Source of the DNA: Falciphora oryzae
Taxonomy: Eukaryota; Ascomycota; Sordariomycetes; Magnaporthales; Magnaporthaceae
Assembly (NCBI GenBank): GCA_000733355.1
Contig: JNVV01000018.1
Coordinates: forward strand, 534,967 to 598,966
Direction: 5' to 3'
DNA length: 64,000 nt
Shown here piece after piece: positions 9,185-21,160 of this stretch (the stretch's first letter is position 1; each line of letters starts with the position of its first letter). The notes beneath the pieces were generated by a model that made no database searches, was not told where the DNA came from, and saw only the letters and a program-made list of their open reading frames with translations. The position numbers and the translations under genes are program-made.

Positions 9185-12100
9185 TTACTCGTCGCCGCCC
9201 TCGCCCTCGTCGAGCTCGAAAAGATACTTGCCAGAACCACCGTGGTCGACATACTTGTCGAAGCTGTTGCCCTCGCCCTCGAACTCGCCCATCAGCAGCT
9301 GCATGGCGTAACACTTGCTGACCTTGCCGTTGGTCACGCTGTACTCGACGTCCGGGCTCTCGAGCATCTCGACGCCCTTGACCGGATCAGCAGCCACAAA
9401 CAGCCTCGGCGAGCTGCCGTCAGCGTAGCCGCACATGATGAGGTAGAAGACCCTGTAGTCCGGGTCGACGGCGAGGTAGTAGTAGCCGTCCTCGGCGTTG
9501 AGGTCGTCGGGCGACAGCGCCACGGGGACGGCCTGCTTCGGGACGCTGGTCTCGTCCGACACCATGAGGCGCGAGACGCCGGCGGCGGCCATGGTGTTGG
9601 TGTAGTAGTGCATGAGGCGGGTGGCGCCGTCGGCGACGACGATGTCCTCGTAGGTCGCCCGCATCTCGGTGCAGTACTCGACGTCGGCGCTGAGGTCGAC
9701 GGCGTAGATAGCGCCGCTGCCGCACGAGATGAAGATCATGGAGCCGTCCCGGACGGTCAGCAGCGAGTACTCGTAGCCGTTGCTCGTGTTGTACGGCATG
9801 TTGGGCAGCGAGGCCGGCTCGTAGGTCAGGGTCGTGGCGTTGGACTTGACGGAGCTGGCCAGGTCCTCGACGGTACCGTTGGAGGGCGCGGCGGTGACGT
9901 TGCCGAACTTGGCGGCGGTGGCGCGGCGGAGCTGCGGGAAGGCGGTGTCGCGCTTCTCAAGGTTGGTATCTTCGCCTGAGCCGCTGGGCTCGGAGCCAGC
10001 ACCAGAGCCAGAGCCAGGCTCAGTGTTCGAGTTGTCGGCACCAGATCCGGAGCCGGAGTCCGCTCCTGATCCTGATCCTGATCCTGATCCAGCATCCGGG
10101 TCTTGGCCAGAGCCCGACCCGGAGCCGGAGCTAGTTCCAGCCTCGGGACCCTGGGTTTCCTCAGGGTCGGTGCCAGATCCAGCACCCGTTCCTGACCCAG
10201 AGCCTGGGCTTTCGGAGCCTGATCCACTGCCGGGGTTTTCCTCAAAGCCAGATCCCGTGCCCGGCCCAGAGCCCGGGTTCTCTTCGGAGCCAGAGCTGGG
10301 GCCAGTTCCAGTACCCGTTCCAGATCCGGAGCCCGAGCCCGCATCCGGGCGATCGGGAAGAGAGATGCATCCCCGCTTGAGAACCATATCTCCAGTGTCA
10401 TGGAGAGGCTTGCCAATCGTCTTACCGGCGGACCCAAGGAAAAGAACATTCCTCCAGCTGATCTGCGTGCGGATGCTCGTGCAGCTGTTGATCTCCTTGA
10501 AGCTAGCTGAGAAGGTGTTGGCCGGGGTCAGGCTGGCCGAGGCAGCGACTTGGGCGGTAGCCTTGATGGAGGGCTCGTCGATAATGCTGCTGTCGAGCTT
10601 GAAGCTGGGCACGGCGATACTTAGCTTGATACCGATGGGCGGACCAAGCTCGGCCGACAGGATGATCTCGCCCTCAGCCTGGAAAATGGGCTTGAACTGC
10701 GGGTCCCAGCCGGCCTTGTTGCTCTTGGACGAGTCGAGGAGGTCGAGCGTGACCCTGCAGCCCGCCAAGCCCATCTCGGCGCCGGCGAGCAGGCGGCCCT
10801 TGGCCAGGGCGGTGAAGCCGACGCGCACGCCGGCCTCGACCCAGGGGCCGATGGTGATGACGCCGAAGCTGAGGCCGGGCAGGCCGACGCGGAGGAGCGT
10901 GGTCTTGATGTTCTTCTCGTACCGGATCTGCGCGTCGACGCCGGACTTGAGCTTCATGCCGGCGTCGGCCTTGACGTCGACCGTGGCCGAGATGATGCCG
11001 GCGGGCAGCCAGGTGACCTTGCCGGTGAGGCTGATGGAGCCCGAGGCACCGCAGCCTACGCAGTAGACGTTCATGTAGCCCGACAGGCCCTCCTTGCCGG
11101 CGGCGACGGCGCTGGCGTCACTGAATGACTTGATGAGGATGGCATCGCCCCATGGCGACGCGACCTGCTTGGTGTCTCCGAGCAGCTTGTTGGCGGAAGA
11201 TCCCGAGTCGCCTAGGCCGGGCAGGCGGAAGGAGATGTCCTTGTTGAGCGTCGTTGTGGGGAGCTTGCCTCCGTTCGCAATCAGGATGATGGCCGAGGCA
11301 GGGTATGCGATCGGGGCCGTGGCCACCTTGACTAACGTCTTGACGAGCTTCTTGAGGAACTTGAAGCGCTTCTCATGAAGATGTTGGTCGTAAACTGCTA
11401 CCCCGTTCAGGTCCCTCTTTGCAACATCAACGCCGTCGAGATCCATGTCGGGCGCTATCATCTTGGCGGACTCATTTAAGCTGGCGCTGAGGCCGCCCGC
11501 ATCCCCGAGGTCGACGTCGAGATCGCCATCGAAGTAGTCGCCCAGGCACGCCGTGGGGAGGCCGTACTTGGTGTCGACGGGTGCCACGCACCCGTCGCTG
11601 GCTCCGAAGCTGCTCGTCGAGTTGCCATCGTCATCAGTGGTATAGGTGGAGTTGGAGCCAACCCGGCCGGTGGGGAAAGGCGCGCGAGAGGAGGTAGTCG
11701 TGCTGGCCCGCGAGAACGTTCCAGACGAAGAGGCAGCGCTTCCTCCCGAGCATCCGCTGGAAGATGTCGGAGAGGGAGCGAGCGTGGCGGACCGGACCGA
11801 TGTCGCGGAAGCCGTCGAGTCGCTGCTGGGCTTGGGTGCGCGGTTCGGCTCCCACCAGCCCCAGTTCGCCTCCGCCTTGTCCATCATGGTCTCGGGGTCC
11901 TTGAAGGAGCCCTTAACCGCGATGGTGAGTCCATTCTTGAAGTCAATGGCAGTGACGCTGAAAAAGCAGCGGTCACCGTTGGCAGCACCGGCGCACCCCT
12001 TGGCGGAGGCGATCAGGATGATGTTGGCGTCCCAAGTCTTGACGGCGCGGTCGTAGGCTGCCTTGCTGGAGAAGGAGACAGTGCAGCCCGTTGCCGTGCA

Positions 12101-12686
12101 GGCAACGCTGGTGACATGGCCGCAGTTGTCGAGGTTGACGGACGGGGCGCTGAAGTGGTAGGTGAGGAAGCCGAGGTAACCAGACTTGGTCGGGTCTGTG
12201 TTTGACGCCCGGGCCGGCCACCTCTGATCAAGAAGCATATCATGCGCATTTGCTCGGCATTTTCTGCCCAGTATCACTTACCTGATGAACCGTAGTACAG
12301 CTGGTTTCCGCTTCCGACGTCCACGGGAACGACGTTGCTGATTTTCGAGGTGTCTGTTCCTCCATGGACAGTGGGCTTGAGTTTGACGGCCTCTGATTCC
12401 TGCGAGAGAACAGGGCCCGACTTGCTACCCCACGGCGAAGACCCACTCCGTCCCGACGAAGAGGAAGACGAAGGCTTGGGCGCCATCGGGCGACCGAAGA
12501 TGTCCTCAGAGGGGCATTCCGGTTTTTTTTTTAGCAGGGCAGCCGCCTTGGGGCTGGGCGTAGACGGTGGTGACCTCGAAGCCACCCGGCTGTTCGATGG
12601 ACGAGTTCGCCCACTGTTGGACGGCCGGGACGGCAGCGACGCCAGAAGCCGCCCAAAAAAAGGGCGGCAGCGGCGGAGAAACGCAT
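9185..12686 (-). CDS. Large secreted DUF7029-type protein, reading frame broken by two homopolymer indels near the N-terminus
   Basis: The 3' exon 12195-9185 is intact (about 1,000 residues). It joins a 5' exon (12686-12282) through an 86-nt intron (GTAAGT...ACACAG). The 5' exon begins with a signal-peptide-like start (M-R-F-S-A-A-A-A-L) at 12686. The frame changes at a 7-nt homopolymer (12655-12661) and again at a 10-nt homopolymer (12533-12542); one base fewer in each gives one continuous frame. The first domain (S-V-N-L-D-N-C-G-H-V, later C-T-V-S-F-S) matches the fungal DUF7029 pattern. A Ser-rich linker and a second globular region (DUF7223-like) follow. Then comes a long Gly/Ser/Pro/Glu linker (9966-10351) and a C-terminal domain of about 240 residues. 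Likely an extracellular or wall protein; function unknown. Sequencing error is as likely as a real lesion. Confidence 0.7.
9966..10351 (-). repeat. Gly-Ser-rich coding repeat in the DUF7029-type gene
   Basis: Degenerate codon repeats (GGC/TCT/GGA/TCC types) encode about 125 residues of G-S-G-S units mixed with E-N-P, D-P-E-E and A-G. The stretch connects two globular regions and probably acts as a flexible linker. Confidence 0.8.
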
Positions 12687-14767
12687 GACAATGAGCGACG
12701 ACAAGGAAACAAAACAAGAAGTGAGTGACTGAGGGACAAAACCCTCGGAGAAATGGGGTGTGCAAAGGAGCGACTTGGACCGACTGTCTTGTGCGAGTGA
12801 AGGGAAGACGAAACATGGCAGTCAGAACGAAGGCATCGTGATGTTCTATATGATGCCATTCAGGAACATCAAGTGCTACCATCATCGGCTTCGGTGACGG
12901 AAAGCAAAGCGACCATGGTGGTCTGGAACCAGTGCATTCCCAATAGCGCCAAAAGTATTTCTAGGGCACTAGGGTATGCGATGTGGCTTGCTGAGCCAAG
13001 GGGTGTGGACGTCCAATTGGGTATGGCCGGAGCCTTAGATTTCAGCTTGAGCTCAGCTCGCCTTGGACCAGTGCGCTGTAAACGTTCGTTGAAGTGTGGG
13101 TGATAGTCTGCACCAACGCGCTCTGCACGCCGTGACAGGCGCACTCCAGAGCTCTGCGTTTGGTGAGAGGAGTTCTAGACACGTGCATTCTTGCGTGGCA
13201 GTACTGAGATTTTCGTGAAGCTATTCAGAGTCGGCATTTGCACTCTAACCTGTGGCCGTCTGCGATCTATGCCGCGCAAACCCGGAAAACTCGGGTGACA
13301 ACAATGATGTCTGGTGCTCCTGAATCGTCAGTCCGCAACCGCTGCCTGCAGAATTTGCAGGCGGTGACCCAGGAGCCAGGAAACCACCCCTGACTGGCAA
13401 AACGAACCATTCGATAGTATGCACTCCAGCTGGGCGCTTCAGACTTGGCAGACAGGGCATTCAGTAGCCTGGACGGCGACGCGGTGTTTGTGTACTCGCC
13501 AAAAATGATACTTCTGATCAGTGTACAAGACTGCAAACCGAAAACTGATCCACGGTCAGGTGGTGCACGCCCGTTTGTGCCCACGGCGCCGGAAGGTTGG
13601 GCCCTTCGATAGGAGGCTGATCAGGGAACGGCGCAACGCCACACTACATGGATATCGGATCGATATCGGGCCAGACCTGTGTGGACACGTGCTTGGCAGC
13701 CGCCGCCCTGCGCCGCAGACCAGGAACCCCAACCTTGTCTGACTGCTAGTGGCAAGACCCCGCGTGGGCGTGTGATGTGCGGCGTGGTCCCAGGCGCCAA
13801 GCTCGCTCATCAAACCGAGCAGGTCTCGGAACCGTCACGACACCAGACGACCGGTTTTCCGAGCCCCGGAAGCCGCGGACGGCCCGAGCTTCCTCCAGCG
13901 CCAAATTGATGTCTGTTGCCCATCTTCAGCATCCAAACAACCAAAGGCCTGGGCTGGGCTGGGCGCTGTCTACCCGATGCGCATTGCCCTTTTAGTCTTT
14001 CCTTCGTTTTAATCTTCCTACTCTCCGACCACCTGTCCCTGCAGGATGTCAGATTAGAGTTGACAGCAATCATCCAATTTATGCCTTCATGCCGCCCATG
14101 ATTGCAGATGGCGTTGAACATAACGGCACGCTTACCTGCCGCTCCGCTCCAGTGCACGCACCCCAATTGTTGGCCCCAAGTGGCAGGGACAAGATCCACA
14201 AGCCGCTGGCCCGTCCCCTGGCAGCTTTGACGGATGGGACGAAAGCCCACCGCCAAGTGTAACACTCAATCGAAGATCCGTGGCGAGCCGCCCAAGCGCC
14301 CTTAGCGATGTCGCATCGGCTCCATCCCTCCACGCCCCAAGGGGAAAACTCGATGGGCAATCATGGCATTCTCGAACAGCAATCCCCATGTTGATAGTCC
14401 CATCGAGGGCCCCTTTCGTGTTTCGACATTTCCGGGGGCGCTTTGCCGATGTTTGGTGGCCAAGATGACCGGTTCGCAGCTCCGTGGAGGCCGAAATGAC
14501 CATGATCGCCGCCTTGGGACCGCGGGGGACGCAAAACGCACGCACTCCCGGATGAATACAAAAGGATGGTTCCCTCTGTGGTTTTTTCTGTCGTCTGTTC
14601 CTGATCCTCATCCCACATCAAGCAGGTTCTCTCTCACTCTCTTCCACTTTACTTTCTTTTTTGAGTTGATCTCAACCTTTACCCAAGTTCTGTGAACTTT
14701 ACCATTCTCTTGTACCCTTTTCAAAAACCAACTTTTTATTTCGCTCCTTTACCTCTTAATCGTCAAA
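12687..14767. other. Intergenic, about 2.1 kb
   Basis: Only short open frames without coding bias are present on either strand. The final 150 bp before 14768 are C/T-rich, as often seen in fungal core promoters and 5' UTRs. Confidence 0.55.
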
Positions 14768-15418
14768 ATGAAGGTCACCACCTGCATCGCTATGCTCCTG
14801 GCTGCGGCCACCACCGCTGCTGCCCTGCCCATGCCGCAGCAGCAGAACGCCGGCAACACCAACGACGACTGTGCTCTTCAGAAGCGAGGCGGCAACACCC
14901 AAAACGCCCAAGGAAACCAGAACAACCAGAACCAGGGCAAACAGAAACAAAATCAGGGCAACCAGAATCAGAACCAGAACAACGGGGACAACCAGAACAA
15001 CCAGGGAGGCAACCAGAATAACCAGGGAGGCAACCAGAACAACCAGGGAGGCAACCAGAACAACGGGGGCAACCAGAACAACAACGGCGGCGGCAACAAC
15101 AACAACAACGGTGGCGGCGCCGGCGGAGCCGCCGACTTCGGCACGTGCAACCCGACCATCGAGTTCGCGCTGGGCCGGCCGGGCCGTAACGCGGACCAGG
15201 GCACCTTCCTGCCCGTGGACCCAGCGATCCTGCGCGGCCAGTCCGACGCCCTGAACCCCAGCATCATCATGAACCGCGTGTGCGACCAGCTCAACTCGCA
15301 GACCTGCGGCGCCAACCAGGCCGCCATCCAGCAGTGCCTGTCCGCCAAGGCCCAGACCGAGGCCGCCGGCACCAAGGACGCTACTACGGCCGACCTGTTC
15401 AACAGCCTCGTTCAGTAG
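14768..15418 (+). CDS. Secreted Asn/Gln/Gly-rich repeat protein
   Basis: Single exon, 216 residues. A signal peptide (residues 1-19, ending A-A-A-L-P) is followed by a short propeptide-like segment with a dibasic K-R at about residue 40, a possible Kex2 site. Residues 43-120 are almost entirely N, Q and G, built on tandem G-G-N-Q-N-N-Q units. A conserved-looking C-terminal domain of about 95 residues follows. It begins F-G-T-C-N-P-T-I-E-F and contains V-C-D-Q-L, Q-T-C-G and Q-C-L (four Cys in all). Such layouts occur in fungal wall or extracellular proteins, but I cannot name the C-terminal family. The Q/N tract has prion-like composition. An unusually long CT-rich leader precedes the start. 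Confidence 0.8.
   Translation: MKVTTCIAMLLAAATTAAALPMPQQQNAGNTNDDCALQKRGGNTQNAQGNQNNQNQGKQKQNQGNQNQNQNNGDNQNNQGGNQNNQGGNQNNQGGNQNNGGNQNNNGGGNNNNNGGGAGGAADFGTCNPTIEFALGRPGRNADQGTFLPVDPAILRGQSDALNPSIIMNRVCDQLNSQTCGANQAAIQQCLSAKAQTEAAGTKDATTADLFNSLVQ
14985..15110 (+). repeat. Tandem repeat encoding N-Q-N-N-Q-G-G units
   Basis: An in-frame 21-bp unit of the form AACCAGAACAACCAGGGAGG occurs several times with few changes and then decays into AAC/GGC runs. The array is a likely site of length variation between strains. Confidence 0.8.
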
Positions 15419-16944
15419 AGGATTGAAAGTTCCTGGTGTTGCGATGTTGTAGGATGGTATGATCGGGTTTTGTTGTGGCTCCCATCGGAGCTTGGTTTTG
15501 ATAATGTCAATGTTGGGAGTTGGGCGGGTTCAGCGTGTGCTGCTACGAGCTGGTTTGGAGTCACGCTTCTCGTGCCGTGACTCCATGATGGTGTATCATC
15601 ACTAAAGGGGTACAGAGGCTTTCAAAACTGTCTTTCTAGGGTCACGAGAGAGAAAGAAGACAGTTTGCGGTCGAGAGTATGGACCTTGTCTTTGTGTTGA
15701 TGGTAATGGTGGACTTCTTCCAAGTTGTCCCCGGGCTTGATACGAATAGTAGTCTTTTAGGTGTTTTCCATTGACGAAGATTATAAGAAAAAGAATTGCA
15801 AAAGATTACGTCCTCCTGTCCTTCCATTGTATTACTAGTCGTACTTCCAGCCGCTGTTTCTGGTGTCATCCAGACACAAATGGCACAGAAGAACAAGTGG
15901 GAAACACGAGGAAAAGAACGAAGGAGTCGGTGTGGTAGGTTCGGAAAGACGGGGTGCAGATGCTGCCTACCACCTAGGTACCCAATTAATCCGAGAAATT
16001 ACCGGCCAGAACCCCCAGCGGCAATGACGGATCTTGGTCCCCGCGGTGCAGAGGCATCGCGCATCTCGACGGAAGATGCACCCACGCACTGATTCGTGGA
16101 AGCGGCGACGGGAGGTCTTGGCACCGAGCCTGTTGCATAATGGTTCCTGCCATCCGCAGTGGCAGCTTGGTTCCGGAACGCCCCGTAAAACGCCATTCAG
16201 CCCCTGACCCATGGAGTTGACTCGTTCGGGACGTACCGGAATGGAATGTCGACTGCCAGTATGAACCAATGACGGCACGCTGCCAGCCGCCATGATACGA
16301 AACACAGCCAAGTGCAGAAAGACAGAGTAGCCCGAGAAACGGACGCAGAAACCAAGGGGCAGAAAACAAGTACGTCAATCATGTCGCCAACTTCGCAACA
16401 AGCCCGCGAAGGCAGGAGGTAGCAGGCCGCAGTGCCGTCGCACAGCCCCTTGCTCCCGAACACAACCGGCCCCTAGTGGCTGGCGTGGTCGGATCTGACT
16501 CTGCTTGGATCCCACCGCACTGCTAAAACCCTGGGGAAAAATTCGAAGAATTCCTAGAGCAAAGCAAGGGGAGTTGGATTAAGCTCGCGAGCAAGTTGAG
16601 ATGGAACGGGACATCCTAGCCCAGCGTTCGTCGTGCCTTCCGCACATCGATCTGCTGCTGGGGGCACCTTCCGCATTGGTGCGTTCTGCTAACACCCCTG
16701 TCACTTCCCGGCCGATTCCAGTGCATCTCAGCTTCCATTCTATGGATGGGACGTGCAGTCAATTCGTTTTCCTTCTATTGATGTCACCAAACGGGTTCTG
16801 GAGCGATCCAATTACCCAAATGCTCGACAATTTGCACGATGACTTGATTGGTGTAAAAGCTTCCTGCGCTTATTGGTTTGGCCCGACGCACCGGGCTGCC
16901 TGCTGCTCTCGCCAGCTGACTCCAGCCCTGCTCCCTCGCGCTGC
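15419..16944. other. Intergenic, convergent 3' regions
   Basis: Two convergent genes end on either side. Apart from short frames that are shadows or lack coding bias, nothing is recognisable. Confidence 0.55.
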
Positions 16945-18061
16945 TTACGCCAGCATTCCTGGCGTCCCAGTAATCCGTTCAAACTCGCCCATCAGGAACT
17001 CCCAGACCTTCTCCCGAACCCCTTCTTTCCGCAGCCGCGCAAGCACGTTGTCAACCGACAGCGGTCCGTTGTCGTTTTTGGAGCCGATCGAGTACACGCC
17101 GCTCCCAGGCACTCCATCCGTGCCCCGGGCGACCCCCCACTTCACGCCGTCCGCCTTGCCGGTGTCGCGCGGAGGGTACATGTTGCTGGTGGCCATGAAG
17201 ACGTGCCGCTCCCCGCTCTCGGCGTCGGGAATGCATAGCAGAGGTGCCAACACGCCCATCCCGACGTTCAGCAGCACGGCGAAGACTCCAGTCATGTCCC
17301 TGGTGATGTTGGAACGCACGAGCCCGGGGTAGCCATGGATGAAGGAGACGTTCGGCGCCTGTCGGGCCATCTCTTCCAGGGTGAGCGTGGTCATGGACAT
17401 CATCTGGTTCCGCACCGCTATCGACAGGGGACGTTTGCATCCAATGTCGTTCAGGTCGACCTCGCCCTCGTGGTTTGCCGCCAGGACAGTCACAACGCGC
17501 TGGAGGCCATTGGCGGCCTGGAGTTGCGGCAGCAGATTTCCGATGAAGCGCATGCGCGCGTAAAACCCCAGGGCAAAGGATCGATTGAGCCCCTCGCTCG
17601 TTTCTATCCCGCATGCTTGTCTTAGCCTCGATTATCACCTCGAGTCACTCCCGGTCACAGCCTTTAAATATGTGGAAGGCAAGGCTCAAATGACACGGAA
17701 ATTGCTTACCAGGCTTCATGTTCAGGCTCCCGATGCTCAGGAACAGGAGGTTGATCGCCTTCTCCTTTTCCCTGAGCTGACGACACACATCGTCGACGTT
17801 CTTGATCAGGCTCGCGTCCGTCGAGATGAAGAAGTACTGCCCTTCCGGATTCAGTCGCTTGCACTCTGCCATGATCCGGTCAGCCGCGCTTTGGGATCGG
17901 CCAACCAGGTAAATCTTGGGCTGGCGGGCGTGCTTGGCCAAGGCGAGGACGCTGTATTCGCCTATCCCGCTGGTGCCGCCGGGGAAGACAGCAACCAGCC
18001 CCGGCGGCAGCTCGCTCGCGATGCGGCCATTTGACTCGGTGACGTCAGAGAGCTTGACCAT
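16945..18061 (-). CDS. Short-chain dehydrogenase/reductase
   Basis: Exons are 18061-17710 and 17603-16945 (intron 106 nt, GTAAGC...GATAG), giving 336 residues. The Rossmann nucleotide motif is G-G-T-S-G-I-G near residue 28, where T-G-x-x-x-G-I-G is usual. L-V-G-R-S-Q follows the second strand. The expected Tyr motif falls just after the splice junction as F-Y-A-R-M-R-F, that is Y-x-x-x-R instead of Y-x-x-x-K. This variant is common in a fungal SDR subgroup often found near polyketide synthase genes, but no such synthase is in the window. A minus-strand TATATAAG near 18169-18177 lies about 110 bp upstream. Substrate unknown. Confidence 0.8.
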
Positions 18062-19957
18062 GATGACAACGCCTCGTCTGATCGGTTATTGCTGGTGTTT
18101 GTGGCGGTGTTGTAAAATCGTTGGATCCAGCACCTCCATTCATGGCCGCCCGGTCTCCATGCCCAACTTATATACCTACCTACATATTGATCATAGAATC
18201 CAGCAAAGCAGCACCTCATCCCCATTTCTCTCGCCGGTGTAGCACGTTTGTTCGTCGGATATTGCGGGCTAAATCCGGCCGGACCTGCGACCCCCATACA
18301 ACAATACCTGCCCCAATTTGGCGAAAGCAGGCGGGGCGGGGCCGACACCTCCCGTAATCACAAATCATGGTCGGGATTGCGCCGATTCCGACGGCATTCG
18401 TGTTATTCAACAACCCGACACAAGGACGTATTGGAAATTCACACTTCTAGCTGGCTTTGCCCCCGTTGAGGATGGCAGTGGTGGTTGTGACGATCCTGCA
18501 ATCGTCTAGGTACCAATTGATACATTTTCTGTGGCAGAATGCGTCGCGCACCCAGAGCCGCTGCACCAGCCCGGTGTTAGGGAAGCAATAAACCCCTGCC
18601 AGTGCGATCGCTGTGTAACGGGGACAATTATTCCAGCGCAGCTAGCCCACCTGCACTCGACCTGGTTCGCTATACTATTGAAATCGAAAGAATGACATCC
18701 CTCCAAGCTTGACTAGAGTTTGAGAGGTTGCTTACTGGATAGGTCCCGACATATACTAAGATACCCCAGGATTCTTGGCTTAGATGGCAGGTTGCGTAGA
18801 TCCATCTACCCAGAATTTCCCTGTCGGACCCGATAGGACGGATGCGCGATCGAGGAAGTCTAAGGCATCTTGGCATCAGCCTCCTGTGAGCTTTTTTGGA
18901 GCAGGCCAGGGAAAGATAAGCACGCATGAAGTGCACCGAGAATCCGTGCATCCGTGATGGAGATCGAGGAGTAATGCAGTTTCTAACTGGACCGAGTCCA
19001 CCTGCATGTCCGAGGCTGAAGAAGGGGATTCTGCCCTGTTGACAATGCGTGGCGGATTGAACCGTGACAACATTATCACGATCTCGATACGCTGGCCGCA
19101 GAAGAAACGCCGGGCCGGAGCCAAAAAAGGTGCTTACTCTGGGCACGACGCAGCCAAACCCGACGCGAAGACACGCGCATGGCGCCCAGCACCACGAATA
19201 GAGCCGAGTCTCAAGTTGCTGGCCCTACAGAGTGTAGCCTGGCAGGTAGCTTTAATCGCCTGGCATACGCCCGCAGCACCTTGCAACCGACACCACAAGC
19301 ATACAAAATGTTCAAATGGAAACACAGTTCGGGTGGCTGGTGATAGAACGCCTGGCCGAGGCCTGCGACCTTCGAGGCGTGGCGCATGCCAAGTGTGGAT
19401 CTCGGCCTCCAAGCTTGGGGATCCCCTGTGAGACGCGCCTACGGTGCGGTCAGTCGCAGCCGGCAGCGCTGCAAATGCTCAGCCTCACAGGCGCCAAGAC
19501 GTCCTAACCGCACCGAATCACTGGTGGCCGACAGCCGCAGCCGCCCCAAATTTGGCCGTAGTAATCAGCAAGATGGCGATCGATCCTGGCCCGCCTCCTC
19601 CCAAAGCGTACTGTACGCCGACAGCGACCCAAGGCCGGCGCAGTCGATGGATCCGGGGAATTACCACAGGAAGCATGTCCGGGAGCCTGGCGATACCGTC
19701 AGCAGAGATAGAAAAAGATGGATATACTTAAGCGCTGGAGAACGGCCTCGAGGTGGTGGTGTTGGCGATTGTTCAGAACACAAGAACCTTCACGATTTCC
19801 ATTGCGCTTCTTTCCAGAATCTCCTGGAGGCAAGCACACAGCGGTTCACCTCGACAAAGAGACCCGCCATCTAAACATCACTGTCTAACGACGACAGAAG
19901 AAGCACACTATTACACAAAACACCTCCATACTGACATTTTTCTCTCACCGCAGCACA
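18062..19957. other. Intergenic, divergent promoter region of about 1.9 kb
   Basis: It separates the minus-strand SDR from the plus-strand SUR7-type gene. A minus-strand TATA box lies near 18169-18177. Otherwise there are only short unbiased frames. Confidence 0.55.
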
Positions 19958-21160
19958 ATGGATTCTGATTTCCGCAAGCCGCACATGGCTATCCGCCATC
20001 GGCCCCACCTCTTCGGCAGGCTCCTCCACGTCCTCGCCCTCCTCCTCCTAGGCCTTACTTTCTTCCTCTTCATTCTGGTCTGTGTGTCGGGAACCTGGAT
20101 CCAGAAGGAGGACAAGAAGTGGCGCCTGGCTCTTGCCAACTTTTCCATGGTCGAGGTGAGTATTGGTGATCTCCCTTCTTGCGATATCCGTCGAAGTGTG
20201 CTAACCCTTCTCTTTTAGTTCGACGGCGTCATCCCCAAGCCCAACACCAAGGATGAGTTCAGCGTCAAGATGCACCTCACCCTGGCCAGCTTCGGCTGGG
20301 AGTACCTGAACGCGACCAAGAAGGAGATGCAGGCCGGCATCGTGTACCAAGGGTTCGCGCAGACGCTCAAGTTCCCCGACCACATCCGCGACGTGGCCAA
20401 GCGCCTGGACCTGCCCTCGTCCGACTACGACTGCCTGCACCCGAACCGCGGCACTTGCAACAACGCCTTCTTCAACAAGTTTAAGGACGTCAAGGAGCTG
20501 ACCTTTGTGACGTGGGTCCAGTGGGTCATTGTTCTGCTCGGCCTGCTCTTCCTGCTCATCGTGTTCATCAAGGACGTGCTCATCACGTTCAAGAAGAGCT
20601 GGATGAAGTGCCACTGCTGCTTCCTGTCGTCGCTCTGCCCCAACCCCAAGGGCAGCGTCGAGGAGAACGCTACCCTCCCGCCCTCGTTCTGGGACGGCCT
20701 GCGCCTGTACTGGTACGCGACTGGCTTCGTCTACATGTTCATCGTGTCGCTCATCCTCACCATCCGGAGCAAGTCCATCGTCGAGGAGCTCAAGAAGAAG
20801 AACGTGCCCAACGCCAGGACGAGCGACGTGTTCCTGGTCCTGATCTGGTTCGGCACCGTCTGCATGTTCTTCACGGTCGTGTGCATGGGCGTCAGCAAGC
20901 TCTGCAACCGCGGCCGCGAGAAGCAGGCCTACGCCGAGGCCAGCTCGGCCGACAGGGCGCACCAGCACCACAACCAGCTCCCCGCCGGCGCGCCCGTCCC
21001 GCAGCACCAGGAGCCGTACCCGGCCTACATGCCGCCTGAGCCCAGCCTGCCGTCGCAGGCGCCGCACCCGGCCAACGCGGGCGGGTTCAATGATGTCAAC
21101 ATCACCACCCCGCCCACCTACGCGGGCAAGTCTGCCGAGAACCCTTACGAGAAGTCGTAA
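19958..21160 (+). CDS. SUR7/PalI-family plasma membrane protein
   Basis: Exons are 19958-20155 and 20219-21160 (intron 63 nt, GTGAGT...TTTTAG), giving 379 residues. There are four membrane segments: about residues 20-43, then W-V-I-V-L-L-G-L-L-F-L-L-I-V-F, a third in Y-A-T-G-F-V-Y-M-F-I-V-S-L, and a fourth in V-F-L-V-L-I-W-F-G-T-V-C-M-F-F. The large loop after segment 1 has a W-x-x-x-x-x-x-x-W context and a Cys pair (Y-D-C-L...G-T-C-N). This fits the SUR7/PalI family, which sits in eisosome-associated membrane domains or acts in pH sensing. The cytoplasmic C-terminal tail is rich in His, Pro and Gln. Assignment to Sur7 or PalI subgroup is not certain. Confidence 0.8.

Noticed and set aside
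9834..11066. 410-residue plus-strand open frame
   Set aside because: Antisense of the DUF7029-type gene; composition is a mirror of its Gly/Ser linker.
14985..15110. CRISPR-like repeat array
   Set aside because: Units are in-frame 21-bp codon repeats without spacers in a eukaryotic coding region.
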